From Pseudohalioglobus lutimaris (lineage in GTDB: Bacteria; Pseudomonadota; Gammaproteobacteria; Pseudomonadales; Halieaceae), in NCBI RefSeq assembly GCF_002866825.1, contig NZ_PKUS01000015.1, positions 21,348 to 85,347 on the forward strand: 64,000 nt of DNA, in the 5' to 3' direction. Of the stretch, positions 27,063-37,189 are shown one piece after another. The first letter of the stretch is position 1; the number at the start of each line of letters is the position of its first letter. The position numbers were made by a program, and so were the translations under genes. The notes under the pieces are model-generated. The model worked only from the letters and a program-made list of their open reading frames with translations. It ran no database searches and was not told where the DNA came from.

Positions 27063-27611
27063 ATGCACAGTGCCAGCAACCTGGTCTGGGTTGATATGGA
27101 AATGACCGGGTTAAATCCGGACACGGATGTGGTTATTGAAATCGCCACTATCGTCACCGACAGCGACCTGCAAACCCTCGCGGAGGGTCCGGTGATCGCC
27201 ATTCACCAGGAGGATGCCCGTCTTGAGGCCATGGACGAGTGGAATACCAGTCATCATACCCGTTCGGGGCTGGTGGACCGGGTCCGCGCCAGTGACTACG
27301 ACGAGCGCCGTGCCGCTGCCGAGACTGTAGCCTTTCTTGAACAGTGGGTGCCCGCAGGTGCCTCACCCATGTGCGGCAACACCATCTGCCAGGACCGCCG
27401 CTTTATGGCGCGGCATATGTCTGAGCTGGAAGCGTACTTTCACTATCGCAACCTCGATGTGAGTACGCTGAAGATTCTTATGCAGCGCTGGCGGCCGGAG
27501 CTGGAGGCTGGCTTCAACAAGTCCGGCACCCACCTGGCGCTGGATGACATACGCGAGTCAATCGACGAAATGCGCTATTACCGGGAGCACTTTCTGCGCA
27601 TGCAGGCGTGA
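27063..27611 (+). CDS. orn: oligoribonuclease
   Basis: A 182-residue DEDDh exonuclease that degrades two-residue RNAs and pGpG, the product of c-di-GMP breakdown. Motif Exo[14 protein letters not shown], ExoII around [15 protein letters not shown] and Exo[27 protein letters not shown] are intact. The ATG at 27063 gives the standard start. Orn is relevant to c-di-GMP turnover by the GGDEF protein encoded at 53582. Confidence 0.97.
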   Translation: MHSASNLVWVDMEMTGLNPDTDVVIEIATIVTDSDLQTLAEGPVIAIHQEDARLEAMDEWNTSHHTRSGLVDRVRASDYDERRAAAETVAFLEQWVPAGASPMCGNTICQDRRFMARHMSELEAYFHYRNLDVSTLKILMQRWRPELEAGFNKSGTHLALDDIRESIDEMRYYREHFLRMQA

Positions 27612-27646
27612 TGCAAGCCGCGCTGGAGCGGCATTATTCGCAACGT

Positions 27647-28726
27647 TCAGTTCGCCTGCAGTCGCGCCAGAGCCCAGGCCACATGCTCGCGCACCAGCTC
27701 CGAGGGGTAGTCCAGACGGCTGCGCAAGGCGGCGATCGCTTCCGCCGACGCTGGCCCATTGCCCAGCCCCACCGCGAGATTGCGCAGCCAGCGCTCGAAA
27801 CCTATTCGCCGAATCGCCGAGCCCTCGGTGCGTGCAAGGTAGGTCGATTCGTCCCAGAGAAACAGCGCCACCAGGCTTGCGTCATCCAGGCCGTGGCGTG
27901 GACGAAAGTCGGTCTCATCTGTCAGCTGTGCGAACTTGTTCCAGGGGCACACTAGCTGGCAGTCGTCGCAACCAAACACGCGGTTGCCCAGCAACGGGCG
28001 CAGGGTTGGGTCGATACTGCCCTGGTGTTCAATGGTGAGATAGGAAATACAGCGCCTGGCGTCCAGCTGGAAGGGGCCGACGAAAGCGTCGGTGGGGCAG
28101 ATATCCAGACAGGCGGTGCAGCTGCCACAGTGCTTGCTCGCCTGGGCCTGGGTAGGAGGTAGCGGCAGGTCAGTATAGATCTCGCCAAGAAAAAACCAGG
28201 ACCCGGCACCGGAGTTGATCAGCATGGTGTTCTTGGCAATCCAGCCCAGCCCCGCCTGCTCGGCGATGGCGCGCTCCAGCACCGGCGCGCTGTCCACGAA
28301 GGCACGAAACTGGCCGCCCCCGGCCCGGTTCGCAATACGTTGCGCCAGCTGCGACAGGCGCTTGCGCATCAACTTGTGATAGTCCCGGCCCAGGGTATAG
28401 CGGGAGATATAGGCCTTTTCGGGCGAGGCCAGCACGCGCTCCGCCTGTTCATCTACCAGGTAATCCATGCGCAGCGACAGCACCCTGCAAGTGTCCGGCA
28501 CCAGCTCAGCAGGGCGCGACCGCTTGCTGCCGTGGCGGGCCATGTAGTCCATGCTGCCGTGGTACCCGGCGTCCAGCCATTTTTGTAAATAGGCCTCGTG
28601 CTCGCCCAGGTCCACGTCGCTGATGCCCAGCTGTTGGAAGCCCAGCTCCTCGGCCCATTGCTGTACCTGTTGCAGCAAGGCATCTGCGTCAGGCATGGTG
28701 ATTTGTGGAGCGTCTTGTGCTGGCAT
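27647..28726 (-). CDS. queG: epoxyqueuosine reductase
   Basis: A 359-residue cobalamin-dependent enzyme that performs the last step of queuosine synthesis on tRNA. Two 4Fe-4S cluster motifs are present, CGSCTACLDICPTDAF and FGCDDCQLVCPWN, together with the N-terminal YHGSMDYMARH and the C-terminal HEAT-like tail. It may start at the internal ATG at 28696, which would remove ten residues; no strong ribosome site decides. It is divergent from the nnr gene and convergent with orn. Confidence 0.95.
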   Translation of the reverse strand: MPAQDAPQITMPDADALLQQVQQWAEELGFQQLGISDVDLGEHEAYLQKWLDAGYHGSMDYMARHGSKRSRPAELVPDTCRVLSLRMDYLVDEQAERVLASPEKAYISRYTLGRDYHKLMRKRLSQLAQRIANRAGGGQFRAFVDSAPVLERAIAEQAGLGWIAKNTMLINSGAGSWFFLGEIYTDLPLPPTQAQASKHCGSCTACLDICPTDAFVGPFQLDARRCISYLTIEHQGSIDPTLRPLLGNRVFGCDDCQLVCPWNKFAQLTDETDFRPRHGLDDASLVALFLWDESTYLARTEGSAIRRIGFERWLRNLAVGLGNGPASAEAIAALRSRLDYPSELVREHVAWALARLQAN

Positions 28727-28840
28727 CTGCGTATAATTCCCCTATCGACAATCCTGCGCCTGCGGGAATCAGGTGTCCTGCAGGAGGGTTGCGTAACTTA
28801 CAGCATCCCCGTTATACCGGTGATGGCGGAGTGAGAGTGA

Positions 28841-30319
28841 ATGGACCTTGATGATTTCGAAGCATTGTACACCGCAGCACAAACCCGCGCCCTCGATAGC
28901 TGCGCTATCAATGACCACCAGATACCGGGCATTACCCTGATGTCGCGGGCGGCTGAGGCTGCCTTCGATTGCCTGATTGGCACCTGGGCGCAACCGGAGT
29001 GTGTGCAGGTGCTCTGCGGAACCGGCAACAACGGCGGCGACGGTTATCTTGTCGCTGACCTGGCCCACAAGCGCGGCATCAAAACCACGGTGCTGCAATT
29101 GGGTGACGCGGATAAAATTGGTGGCGACGCACTGCTCGCCCGTGAGCAGGCGCTGGCCAACGGCGTTGAGGTGATCCCTTTTGACGATGCTGCGGTACTG
29201 CCTATCGGTGTGGTCGTCGACGCCCTGTTGGGCACCGGGCTGGGTGGGGATGTGCGCGGTGATTACGCCGAGGCGATTGCGGAGATCAACGCCGCTGGCA
29301 CGCCGGTGCTGGCCGTGGATATTCCCTCCGGGCTTTGCGCCGATACCGGCAGAGTGCTGGGTACCGCGGTGCGCGCCGATCTCACGGTAACGTTTATTGG
29401 CCTCAAGCGCGGTCTGTTTGCGCTGCAGGCGCCGGACTACACCGGGGAGCTGCAGTTCGCCGGCCTGGGTGTTCCCGCGCAGGTATACCGGCAGGTGCCG
29501 GCGGACTGCTTTCGCCTGCAACTGGAGCCCCTGCTCGATGCAATGCCGCCGCGCCCTGCCACGGCCCACAAGGGGCTGTACGGCACGGTGCTGGTGATCG
29601 GCGGTGACTATGGCATGGCCGGCGCTGCGGCGCTGGCCGCTGAGGCTGCGCTGCGCTGCGGCGCGGGCCTGGTGCGTGTTGCCACCCGTCCGCAACACGT
29701 GGCCGCGCTGGTGGCGCGTACGCCGGAAATCATGCCTGTGGGCGTGGAGTCAGGCGCCGATCTGCAGCCACTGCTGGATAGCGCCGATACGCTGGTGGTG
29801 GGTCCCGGGCTGGGTCAGTCGCCCTGGTCTGAGTACCTGTTGCAGGCCGCCCTGGCCAGTGGCAAGCCCATGGTGCTGGATGCGGACGGGCTTAACCTGC
29901 TGGCCGCGGGTAAAGTGCAGCCGCGCCCGCGGATGATAGTGACGCCACACCCCGGCGAAGCGGCGCGCCTGTTGGGCGTGTCAACTGCAGAAGTGCAGGC
30001 AGATCGCTTTGCCGCGACCAGCGCCCTGCAGCAGAAGTTGGGCGGGGTCGTTGTGCTCAAGGGAAATGGCTCGCTGATCGCCAGTGAGAAAGAGATGTTG
30101 CTCAGTGATTACGGCAACCCGGGTATGGCCAGTGGCGGCATGGGTGATGTACTCAGCGGTGTGATCGGCGCGCTGCTGGCCCAGGGTCAGGAGCCGCTTG
30201 CGGCGGCAGCATTGGGTGTCTGCCTGCACGGCGCTGCAGCGGATATCGCCGCAGAAGAGGGCATGCGCGGCCTCGTCGCCACCGACCTGATGCCCTGGCT
30301 GCGTGAGTTGCTGGGATGA
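28841..30319 (+). CDS. nnr: bifunctional NAD(P)H-hydrate epimerase/dehydratase
   Basis: A 492-residue fusion that repairs hydrated NAD(P)H. The N-terminal YjeF_N epimerase (about 1-215) has CGTGNNGGDGYLVA and DALLGTGLGG. The C-terminal ADP-dependent dehydratase (about 225-490) has HKGLYGTVLVIGGDYGMAGAA, VTPHPGEAARLLG and GGMGDVLSGVIGALLAQG. Length and order are standard. Its stop overlaps the start of tsaE by four bases, the usual yjeF-tsaE-ami-mutL order in gammaproteobacteria. Confidence 0.96.
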   Translation: MDLDDFEALYTAAQTRALDSCAINDHQIPGITLMSRAAEAAFDCLIGTWAQPECVQVLCGTGNNGGDGYLVADLAHKRGIKTTVLQLGDADKIGGDALLAREQALANGVEVIPFDDAAVLPIGVVVDALLGTGLGGDVRGDYAEAIAEINAAGTPVLAVDIPSGLCADTGRVLGTAVRADLTVTFIGLKRGLFALQAPDYTGELQFAGLGVPAQVYRQVPADCFRLQLEPLLDAMPPRPATAHKGLYGTVLVIGGDYGMAGAAALAAEAALRCGAGLVRVATRPQHVAALVARTPEIMPVGVESGADLQPLLDSADTLVVGPGLGQSPWSEYLLQAALASGKPMVLDADGLNLLAAGKVQPRPRMIVTPHPGEAARLLGVSTAEVQADRFAATSALQQKLGGVVVLKGNGSLIASEKEMLLSDYGNPGMASGGMGDVLSGVIGALLAQGQEPLAAAALGVCLHGAAADIAAEEGMRGLVATDLMPWLRELLG

Positions 30320-30789
30320 GTGATGCGCAGCTTTTACTCGAGGCCCATGGTGAGGACGCCATGGTAGCCTGCGGGGTGCGGCTGGGCAGGGCGCTGCAGC
30401 CGGGTGTGGTTGTCCACCTGCAGGGTGATCTGGGTATGGGTAAAACCACCTTGAGCCGGGGGGTGATGCGTGCCTTTGGCCACCGTGGTGCGGTGAAAAG
30501 CCCGACTTATACACTGGTGGAACCCTACGAGTTTGGGGAACTAACCGTGTACCACTTCGATCTATATCGGCTGGGTGATCCGGAGGAGCTGGAATTCATG
30601 GGAATTCGTGATTATTTCTCATCCCATGCCATTTGCCTGGTGGAATGGCCCGCCAGGGGCGAAGGTATTTTGCCCCCGGCGGATTTAGTGATTAACATAG
30701 AGCGCAAGGATTCGGGGCGGCAGTTGCAACTGAGCGCCTGTACCGCGGAGGGGCTCGCGGTACTCGGGCGCCTGCGGGCGGCAGCCTGA
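30316..30789 (+). CDS. tsaE: tRNA threonylcarbamoyladenosine biosynthesis ATPase
   Basis: A 157-residue P-loop ATPase required with TsaB, TsaC/C2 and TsaD to make t6A at position 37 of ANN-decoding tRNAs. It has GDLGMGKTTLSRGVMRAFG (Walker A), the KSPTYTLVEPYE segment and HFDLYRLGDPEELEFMG, all typical. It starts inside the nnr stop codon and is followed by the amidase gene, a conserved arrangement. Confidence 0.96.
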   Translation: MSDAQLLLEAHGEDAMVACGVRLGRALQPGVVVHLQGDLGMGKTTLSRGVMRAFGHRGAVKSPTYTLVEPYEFGELTVYHFDLYRLGDPEELEFMGIRDYFSSHAICLVEWPARGEGILPPADLVINIERKDSGRQLQLSACTAEGLAVLGRLRAAA

Positions 30790-30826
30790 ACCAGGGGCGG
30801 GAACAAGCGTTAAGCGCAGGAGTAAC

Positions 30827-32131
30827 ATGAGCAGGGCGTGGATCGGGGCGATCCTTGGGTTGCTGGTGTCTGTCACCGTACAGGCGGCAGACGTGCACGA
30901 CGTGCGCCTGTGGCGTGCGCCGGATCACACACGTGTGGTGTTTGACCTCACCGGCCCTGTTGAGCATAAGCTGTTCATGCTCAGCAACCCTGACCGTATC
31001 GTCCTGGATGTGGAAAATACCCGACTCAAATCCAGCCTCTCCAGTCTTCCCTTGACCGACACGCCGATTCGCCAGGTGCGGTCGGCGGTGCGCGAGGGCA
31101 ATGACCTGCGCATTGTGCTGGATGTCAGCGCCGGCGTGGACCCGCGCAGCTTTTCGCTGAAGTCCAACGAGAAAGCCGGCGACCGCCTGGTGCTGGACCT
31201 TTACGACCAGCGGGCGACCAGTGTCCAGCCGGAGGTGAAGAAGTCGGTTACCCAGAACAACAAGCGCGATATCATCATCGCTATCGATGCCGGTCACGGC
31301 GGCGAGGACCCCGGCGCGCTGGGTCCCGGCAAGCGTCGGGAGAAAGACGTGGTAATGGCTATCTCCCGCGAGATTTACGCGCTGTTCAAGGCTGAAGCCG
31401 GCTTTGCTCCTACATTAATCCGCACCGGTGACTATTACATAAGCCTGAAGGGGCGCCGCGACCTCGCCCGCAAACACCAGGCGGACCTGTTCGTGTCGAT
31501 TCATGCCGACGCCTTCAAGCGCAGGGAGGCCAATGGCGCTTCGGTATACGCGCTGTCCACCAGCGGCGCCACCAGTACCGCTGCGCGTTATCTCGCCCAG
31601 CGCGAGAACGCGGCTGACCTGGTAGGGGGTGTGCGCCTGTCAGACAAGGACGATATGCTCGCGGGCGTGCTCGCTGACCTGTCCATGACCTCCACCCTGG
31701 ACGCCAGCCTGCAGGTGGGCGCCGAGGTGTTGCGTAACGTCGACAACGTCACCCGCCTGCACAAGCGCAATGTGGAGCAGGCGGGCTTCGCTGTACTCAA
31801 GTCTCCGGACATCCCCTCCATCCTGGTGGAGACCGGGTTTATCTCCAACCCTGGCGAAGCGAAGAAACTTGGCACCAGCAGCTACCAGAAGAAGATGGCC
31901 CGGGCGATTCACGCCGGAATCAAGAATTACCTGGTGGCGCATCCGCCCTCGGGCACGCTGGTTGCCTGGAAGAAGGCCCAGGGTGGTTCCGAATACACCA
32001 TCGCCCGCGGTGACACGCTCTCCGGGATCGCCCAGCGCTTCAATGTCTCCATGTCGGTGCTCAAGAGCACCAATGGCCTGAGCAGTTCCAGTATTCGCGT
32101 GGGGCAGAAGCTGACGATCCCGGCGACCTAG
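30827..32131 (+). CDS. amiB: N-acetylmuramoyl-L-alanine amidase (AmiB/AmiC type) with AMIN and LysM domains
   Basis: A 434-residue periplasmic enzyme that splits septal peptidoglycan during cell separation. It has a signal peptide (1-21), an AMIN targeting domain (about 22-120), an Amidase_3 domain (about 145-370) with zinc ligands in IDAGHGGEDPGALG and SIHADAF and the catalytic glutamate in LVETGFISNP, and a LysM domain (about 388-433). The C-terminal LysM is the E. coli AmiB/P. aeruginosa layout. It would be activated by an EnvC/NlpD-type LytM factor. Confidence 0.94.
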   Translation: MSRAWIGAILGLLVSVTVQAADVHDVRLWRAPDHTRVVFDLTGPVEHKLFMLSNPDRIVLDVENTRLKSSLSSLPLTDTPIRQVRSAVREGNDLRIVLDVSAGVDPRSFSLKSNEKAGDRLVLDLYDQRATSVQPEVKKSVTQNNKRDIIIAIDAGHGGEDPGALGPGKRREKDVVMAISREIYALFKAEAGFAPTLIRTGDYYISLKGRRDLARKHQADLFVSIHADAFKRREANGASVYALSTSGATSTAARYLAQRENAADLVGGVRLSDKDDMLAGVLADLSMTSTLDASLQVGAEVLRNVDNVTRLHKRNVEQAGFAVLKSPDIPSILVETGFISNPGEAKKLGTSSYQKKMARAIHAGIKNYLVAHPPSGTLVAWKKAQGGSEYTIARGDTLSGIAQRFNVSMSVLKSTNGLSSSSIRVGQKLTIPAT

Positions 32132-32344
32132 GCCGATCTACCTTTATTGTGGTTCAGTAAGCCCTGGAGAAGGTAATCCGTACAGGGCGTTGTGGGGCGT
32201 GCACTGTCATTTCCGCGGATGACAGGAACAAGGCAGTCGTTGCGTTAATGAAAAGGTCCTGCCAACCTACGCCGGAGCGTCAGCGCCCTGTTAGCCCGCA
32301 AGGCAGTGACAACAACTCAACAGCGAAACGATAAGCGATAACTC

Positions 32345-34219
32345 ATGTCAAAAATTCACCGCCTCTCCACGAGGTTGGCCAACCAGATTGCCGCCGGGGA
32401 GGTGGTGGAGCGCCCTGCCTCTGTGGTCAAGGAGGTGCTGGAAAATAGCCTGGACGCCGGCGCCACGCGTGTGGACGTCGAGGTGGAGTCCGGAGGCGTC
32501 AAGATGATACGCGTGCGCGACAATGGCTACGGCATAGCGCCTGACGACCTGTCCCTGGCCATGGCGCGCCATGCCACCAGCAAGATCAGTTCCCTGGAAG
32601 ACCTGGAGGCGGTGGGCAGCCTGGGGTTTCGTGGTGAGGCCCTGGCCAGTATCGGCTCGGTGTCGCGGCTGACACTGACCAGCAATGCGCTGGAGCAGGG
32701 CAGCGCAGGTAGCTCCGCAGCCTGCGAGGGCCGGGATATGGACGTGGTAATCAAGCCCGCTCCGCATCCCAGGGGCACCACCGTGGAAGTGCGCGACCTG
32801 TTCTTCAATACACCGGCGCGGCGCAAGTTCCTGCGTACCGAGAAGACCGAATTCAATCACCTGGAAGAAGTGGTCAAGCGGCTGGCGCTGTCGCGTTTTG
32901 ATGTGGCCTTCAGTCTGCGTCATAACAACCGCACCATCCACCAGTTGAAGGCCGCCACCGGTCAGCTGGAACAGCAGCGGCGGGTGGCCACAGTCTGCGG
33001 CCCGGCATTCATGGAGCAGGCCATTTATATCGAGAGCGACCGCGGCGGCGAGGCGGCCCACCACCTGAAGCTGTGGGGCTGGGTGGGGCTGCCCACCTTC
33101 TCCCGCAGCCAGGCAGACCTGCAGTATTTTTTCGTCAATGGCCGGGTCATCCGCGACAAGCTCATCGCCCACGCGGTCAAGCAGGCCTACCGCGACGTGC
33201 TCTACCACGGCCGCCACCCTGCCTTTGTGCTTTACCTGGAAGTGGACCCGGCGCAGGTAGATGTGAACGTGCACCCCACCAAGCATGAGGTGCGCTTTCG
33301 CGATGGTCGCAGCGTGCACAACTTTATTTTTTCTACGCTGCACCGGGCCCTGGCCGAAGTACGCCCCGGCACGCCGCAACCCGAGCCGTTGGCGGACAAT
33401 ATGGTGGCGCTGGGCGATGGCTCGGTGATCAATACCGAAACTGGTGAGATTCGCGAGCAGGGTGGCCTGTCCTGGGGGGCGCAGCAGGCAGAGGCGGCCA
33501 GATCCGGCGGCGCCCAGCTGCGTCCGTCAGGTCATTACACCGGTTCGTCGCCATCCGTTGTCTCCGGTGCCGCGCAAATGGCGGCATACGGGCAGTTGCA
33601 TCCCGCGCTGCCAGCGCAGGGCGCGGACGAGGACGTACCGCCCCTGGGCTACGCCCTGGCGCAGCTCAAGGGCGTTTATATTCTCGCCGAGAATGCCGCC
33701 GGCCTGGTGTTGGTGGACATGCATGCCGCTCATGAGCGCATTACCTATGAGGGGCTCAAGGCCGCTCGCGACGACCAGGGTATCCGCAGCCAGCCTTTGC
33801 TGGTGCCCCAGCCGGTGGCGGTGAGCCAGCGTGAGGTGCAGGTGGCGGGCGAGCATGCGGCGCTGTTCCAGCGTCTGGGCATGACCGTGGATGCCACCGG
33901 GGAGGAGTCTCTGGTGATTCGTGAGATTCCGGTACTGTTACGCGACTCCAATGTGGAGCAATTACTGCGTGATGTGCTGGCCGACCTGATTGAATTCGGC
34001 AGCTCCGAGCGTATAGAGGCGCATATGGATGAAATCCTCTCTACCATGGCCTGCCACGGCAGCGTGCGTGCCAACCGGCGCCTGACCGTGCCCGAGATGA
34101 ATGCGCTACTCAGGGATATGGAAGAGACCGAGCGCTCAGGGCAGTGCAACCATGGTCGACCCACCTGGACGCAACTGGGGCTGGACGAGCTGGACAAGCT
34201 GTTCCTGCGCGGACGTTAG
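32345..34219 (+). CDS. mutL: DNA mismatch repair protein MutL
   Basis: A 624-residue GHKL ATPase that links MutS to MutH/UvrD in mismatch repair. The ATPase motifs are [38 protein letters not shown] and [11 protein letters not shown]. The C-terminal dimerisation domain starts near residue 430 and ends with [11 protein letters not shown]. The DQHA(x)2E(x)4E endonuclease motif is replaced by [12 protein letters not shown], and there is no zinc-type C-terminal cysteine pattern, so a nicking-deficient MutL like that of enteric bacteria is possible but not certain. The 213-base gap before it holds a hairpin, CTGTCAT with ATGACAG. Confidence 0.96.
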   Translation: MSKIHRLSTRLANQIAAGEVVERPASVVKEVLENSLDAGATRVDVEVESGGVKMIRVRDNGYGIAPDDLSLAMARHATSKISSLEDLEAVGSLGFRGEALASIGSVSRLTLTSNALEQGSAGSSAACEGRDMDVVIKPAPHPRGTTVEVRDLFFNTPARRKFLRTEKTEFNHLEEVVKRLALSRFDVAFSLRHNNRTIHQLKAATGQLEQQRRVATVCGPAFMEQAIYIESDRGGEAAHHLKLWGWVGLPTFSRSQADLQYFFVNGRVIRDKLIAHAVKQAYRDVLYHGRHPAFVLYLEVDPAQVDVNVHPTKHEVRFRDGRSVHNFIFSTLHRALAEVRPGTPQPEPLADNMVALGDGSVINTETGEIREQGGLSWGAQQAEAARSGGAQLRPSGHYTGSSPSVVSGAAQMAAYGQLHPALPAQGADEDVPPLGYALAQLKGVYILAENAAGLVLVDMHAAHERITYEGLKAARDDQGIRSQPLLVPQPVAVSQREVQVAGEHAALFQRLGMTVDATGEESLVIREIPVLLRDSNVEQLLRDVLADLIEFGSSERIEAHMDEILSTMACHGSVRANRRLTVPEMNALLRDMEETERSGQCNHGRPTWTQLGLDELDKLFLRGR

Positions 34220-34235
34220 TGACGACCGTTGCGCC

Positions 34236-35297
34236 ATGAGCAATAACAGGTCGCAACTAATCTGCCTGATGGGCCCCACTGCGTCAGGTAAAACCGACCT
34301 GGCCATCGAGCTTGCCGAACACCTGGACGGTGAGCTGGTCAGTGTTGATTCCGCGCTGGTCTATCGCGGCCTGGATATAGGCAGCGCCAAACCCGATTAT
34401 CCACATCACCTGGTGGATATTCGCGATCCGGGTGAGCCTTATTCCGCGGCTGAGTTTGTCGCCGATGCGACTCGCGTGGCCACGGATATCAGCGCCCGGG
34501 GCAAAACACCTATCCTGGTTGGCGGCACCATGCTCTATTTCAAGGCGTTCCTGCAAGGCCTGGCGGCGATGCCTGCAGCAGACCCGGACATCCGGCAGGC
34601 CATCGAGGCGCAGGCCAGTCAGTTCGGCTGGCCGCACATGCATCAACTGCTGGCCGAGGTAGACCCTGTCTCGGCTGCGCGAATACATCCCAATCATTCG
34701 CAACGGCTGGCCCGGGCGCTGGAGGTTTATCGATCCAGCGGGCGCAGCCTCAGTGCCTGGCATAGTGAACAATCGGCGCTGTATGACCCCTTTGAGCGCT
34801 GGGATATTCACCAGTTGGCCATTTGTCCCCTCGACCGCGCTGTATTGCACCAGCGCATTGCCCTGCGTTTTCAGCTGATGATGGCAGCCGGTTTCCTGGA
34901 TGAGGTGCGTGCCCTGCACAGCCGCGGCGACCTTAGCGCCGATTTACCGGCCATTCGAGCGGTGGGGTATCGTCAGCTCTGGCAGCACCTGGAAGGTTTT
35001 CTTACGCTGGAAGAAGCGGAGGAAAAAGCGGTGGCGGCGACCCGCCAGCTGGCCAAGCGTCAGTTGACCTGGTTGCGAAAATGGCATGATCTTGCATGGA
35101 TTTACACTGATAGTGAGGGTAAGTTCGAGAAATTGGTGACTCCGTCCGGGGCTGCCCCGGGCCTGGCGCAAGGCGATGTTGCACACGCGGCGCAACCGGA
35201 GCAGTCATCCATTGATGAGCCCGCCGCGTATAGACAGGGAGAAACGCATTCACTGGCTGAGGCGGCCTTGAAGTATTTGCGAATGGCCCCAATGTAG
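34236..35297 (+). CDS. miaA: tRNA dimethylallyltransferase
   Basis: A 353-residue enzyme that transfers dimethylallyl from DMAPP to A37 of tRNAs reading UNN codons. It has [15 protein letters not shown] (P-loop), [33 protein letters not shown] and the [14 protein letters not shown] region. The ATG at 34236, 16 bases after the mutL stop, gives the standard start. The last ~45 residues after the conserved WLRKWHDL are an Ala/Pro/Glu-rich extension beyond the usual ~310 residues. It is followed by hfq as in E. coli. Confidence 0.96.
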   Translation: MSNNRSQLICLMGPTASGKTDLAIELAEHLDGELVSVDSALVYRGLDIGSAKPDYPHHLVDIRDPGEPYSAAEFVADATRVATDISARGKTPILVGGTMLYFKAFLQGLAAMPAADPDIRQAIEAQASQFGWPHMHQLLAEVDPVSAARIHPNHSQRLARALEVYRSSGRSLSAWHSEQSALYDPFERWDIHQLAICPLDRAVLHQRIALRFQLMMAAGFLDEVRALHSRGDLSADLPAIRAVGYRQLWQHLEGFLTLEEAEEKAVAATRQLAKRQLTWLRKWHDLAWIYTDSEGKFEKLVTPSGAAPGLAQGDVAHAAQPEQSSIDEPAAYRQGETHSLAEAALKYLRMAPM

Positions 35298-35447
35298 AAG
35301 GATAGAAATGCACTATACTGTGCGTCAGTGGTAACGAGGGCCCGTAATCCGCGTCGATACCGGTGGTGTGATCATCCGGACCCGGCGCAGGTAGAAGGCC
35401 AGTTTAATTTTTTTCGGCTCGTGTTGGGCCTGTCAGGAGAGAGAGCT

Positions 35448-35696
35448 ATGTCGAAAGGGCACACGCTACAAGACCCTTATCTGAATATTTTGCGGAAGGA
35501 ACGCGTTCCCGTTTCTATTTATCTGGTCAATGGTATCAAGCTACAGGGACAGATTGAGTCCTTTGACCAGTTCGTCGTGTTGCTGAAAAACACCGTCAGC
35601 CAAATGGTGTACAAGCATGCGATTTCCACTGTCGTCCCCAGCCGAGTGGTGCGCTTGCCTATGCAGCACCCACCGGAAGAGGAAGGTGACAGCTAG
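35448..35696 (+). CDS. hfq: RNA chaperone Hfq
   Basis: An 82-residue Sm-like protein that forms a hexamer and pairs small RNAs with mRNAs. Sm1 ([21 protein letters not shown]) and Sm2 ([12 protein letters not shown]) are intact, with the proximal-face Gln8, Phe42-type and Lys-His residues present. The C-terminal tail is short and acidic (about 15 residues), unlike the long E. coli tail. A GAGAGAG ribosome site precedes the ATG. Confidence 0.98.
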   Translation: MSKGHTLQDPYLNILRKERVPVSIYLVNGIKLQGQIESFDQFVVLLKNTVSQMVYKHAISTVVPSRVVRLPMQHPPEEEGDS

Positions 35697-35752
35697 GAGA
35701 GCACTGGGCGGCTGCCCACGCGGCCGCAACAGTTCCCACATCCGAGGTAGTC

Positions 35753-37024
35753 TTGTTTTTTGATCGACCCGATTCCGGGGAGCGAGCCGTACTCGTGCAC
35801 CTGAATCTCGACAGCGAATCTGAGCGGGAAGACCCCCGCGAATTTGAAGAACTCGTGCTATCTGCAGGAGGAGATCCGGCCGCCTTTATATTAGGGCACC
35901 GCAGCGCGCCCCACCCGCGCACCTTTGTCGGTTCCGGGAAGCTGGAAGAGATTCGCGACAACGTGGCGCTGCACGAGGCAGAGGTGGTGATGTTCAACCA
36001 TAACCTCAGTCCCAGTCAGGAGCGCAACCTGGAGCAGGAGCTGTGCTGCCGAGTGATTGACCGCACCGGCCTCATTCTGGATATCTTCGCCCAGCGAGCG
36101 CGCACCCATGAGGGTAAGCTGCAGGTAGAGCTGGCCCAGCTGCAACATGTGAGCACCCGCCTGGTCCGTGGCTGGACCCACCTCGAACGGCAGAAGGGCG
36201 GTATTGGCCTGCGTGGCCCCGGTGAAACCCAGCTGGAGACAGACCGTCGCCTGCTGCGGGTGCGCATCAAGTCGATCACGGCCCGCCTGGAAAAAGTTCG
36301 CAAGCAGCGCGACCAGGGGCGTCGCTCGCGCCGGCGTCAGGAGATACCCACTGTGTCGTTGGTGGGCTATACCAACGCCGGCAAGTCCACGCTGTTCAAT
36401 TACATCACGGAGTCCGGCGTCTATGCGGCGGACCAGCTCTTCGCCACGCTGGACCCGACCTTGCGCCGCCTGGAGCTGGATAATGTCGGTCCGGTTGTAC
36501 TCGCCGACACGGTGGGTTTTATTGCTCACCTGCCGCACAAGCTGGTGGAGGCCTTCAAGGCGACGCTGGAGGAAACACTCAATGCCGATCTGCTGCTGCA
36601 CGTGATCGACGCCTCCAGCGCCGAGCGCGATGACAATATCTACCAGGTGGAGGATGTGCTGAGCGAGATCGGCGCCGAGGAGATTCCCCGCCTGGAGGTG
36701 TACAACAAGTTGGATCTGCTGGAGCACGCGCCGCGTATAGACCGTGATGATGAGGGTAAACCCCAGCGGGTATGGCTGAGCGCCGTTACCGGGGAAGGCG
36801 TGAACCTGCTGCTGCAGGCCATCGCTGAACTGGTTGGCCAGGATATGGTCAACGAGAAGATTGAGATTACGCCTGAACAGGGCAGTCTTCGCGCGGCGCT
36901 TTACCGGTTGGGCGCCGTGGAGACCGAAAAGTACACGGACGATGGGGTGGCGCACCTGCAAGTGCGTCTGCCCAGGGCAGACTGGAACCGGTTGATGAAG
37001 AAAGGTCCCGAGCCTCTGTGGTAA
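35753..37024 (+). CDS. hflX: ribosome-associated GTPase HflX
   Basis: A 423-residue GTPase that splits stalled or heat-damaged ribosomes. The N-terminal HflX domain has HRSAPHPRTFVGSGKLEEI and FNHNLSPSQERNLE, then a coiled linker with the KGGIGLRGPGETQLETDRR motif, and the G-domain with GYTNAGKSTLFNYI, DTVGFIAHLPHKLVEAFKATLEE and YNKLDLL. The TTG start is preceded by GAGGTAG. It sits between hfq and hflK as in enteric bacteria. Confidence 0.96.
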   Translation: MFFDRPDSGERAVLVHLNLDSESEREDPREFEELVLSAGGDPAAFILGHRSAPHPRTFVGSGKLEEIRDNVALHEAEVVMFNHNLSPSQERNLEQELCCRVIDRTGLILDIFAQRARTHEGKLQVELAQLQHVSTRLVRGWTHLERQKGGIGLRGPGETQLETDRRLLRVRIKSITARLEKVRKQRDQGRRSRRRQEIPTVSLVGYTNAGKSTLFNYITESGVYAADQLFATLDPTLRRLELDNVGPVVLADTVGFIAHLPHKLVEAFKATLEETLNADLLLHVIDASSAERDDNIYQVEDVLSEIGAEEIPRLEVYNKLDLLEHAPRIDRDDEGKPQRVWLSAVTGEGVNLLLQAIAELVGQDMVNEKIEITPEQGSLRAALYRLGAVETEKYTDDGVAHLQVRLPRADWNRLMKKGPEPLW

Positions 37025-37189
37025 AGCCAGACCAGGCACCGGGCTTCGCTATGGTGGCGGCTGCGCCAGGCAATAATCATGGAAATGCAGGATGCGCACT
37101 GTTTACCAGTGCGCCGAAAGAACAACGCAAGGTGCGCATTACGCACCAAGAATGCTAGACTCTTCCGACTTTGAAAACAGGAGTTAATT

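Noticed and set aside
37131..37147. GGTGCG/CGCACC hairpin upstream of hflK as terminator
   Set aside because: The stem is only six bases and there is no T-run.
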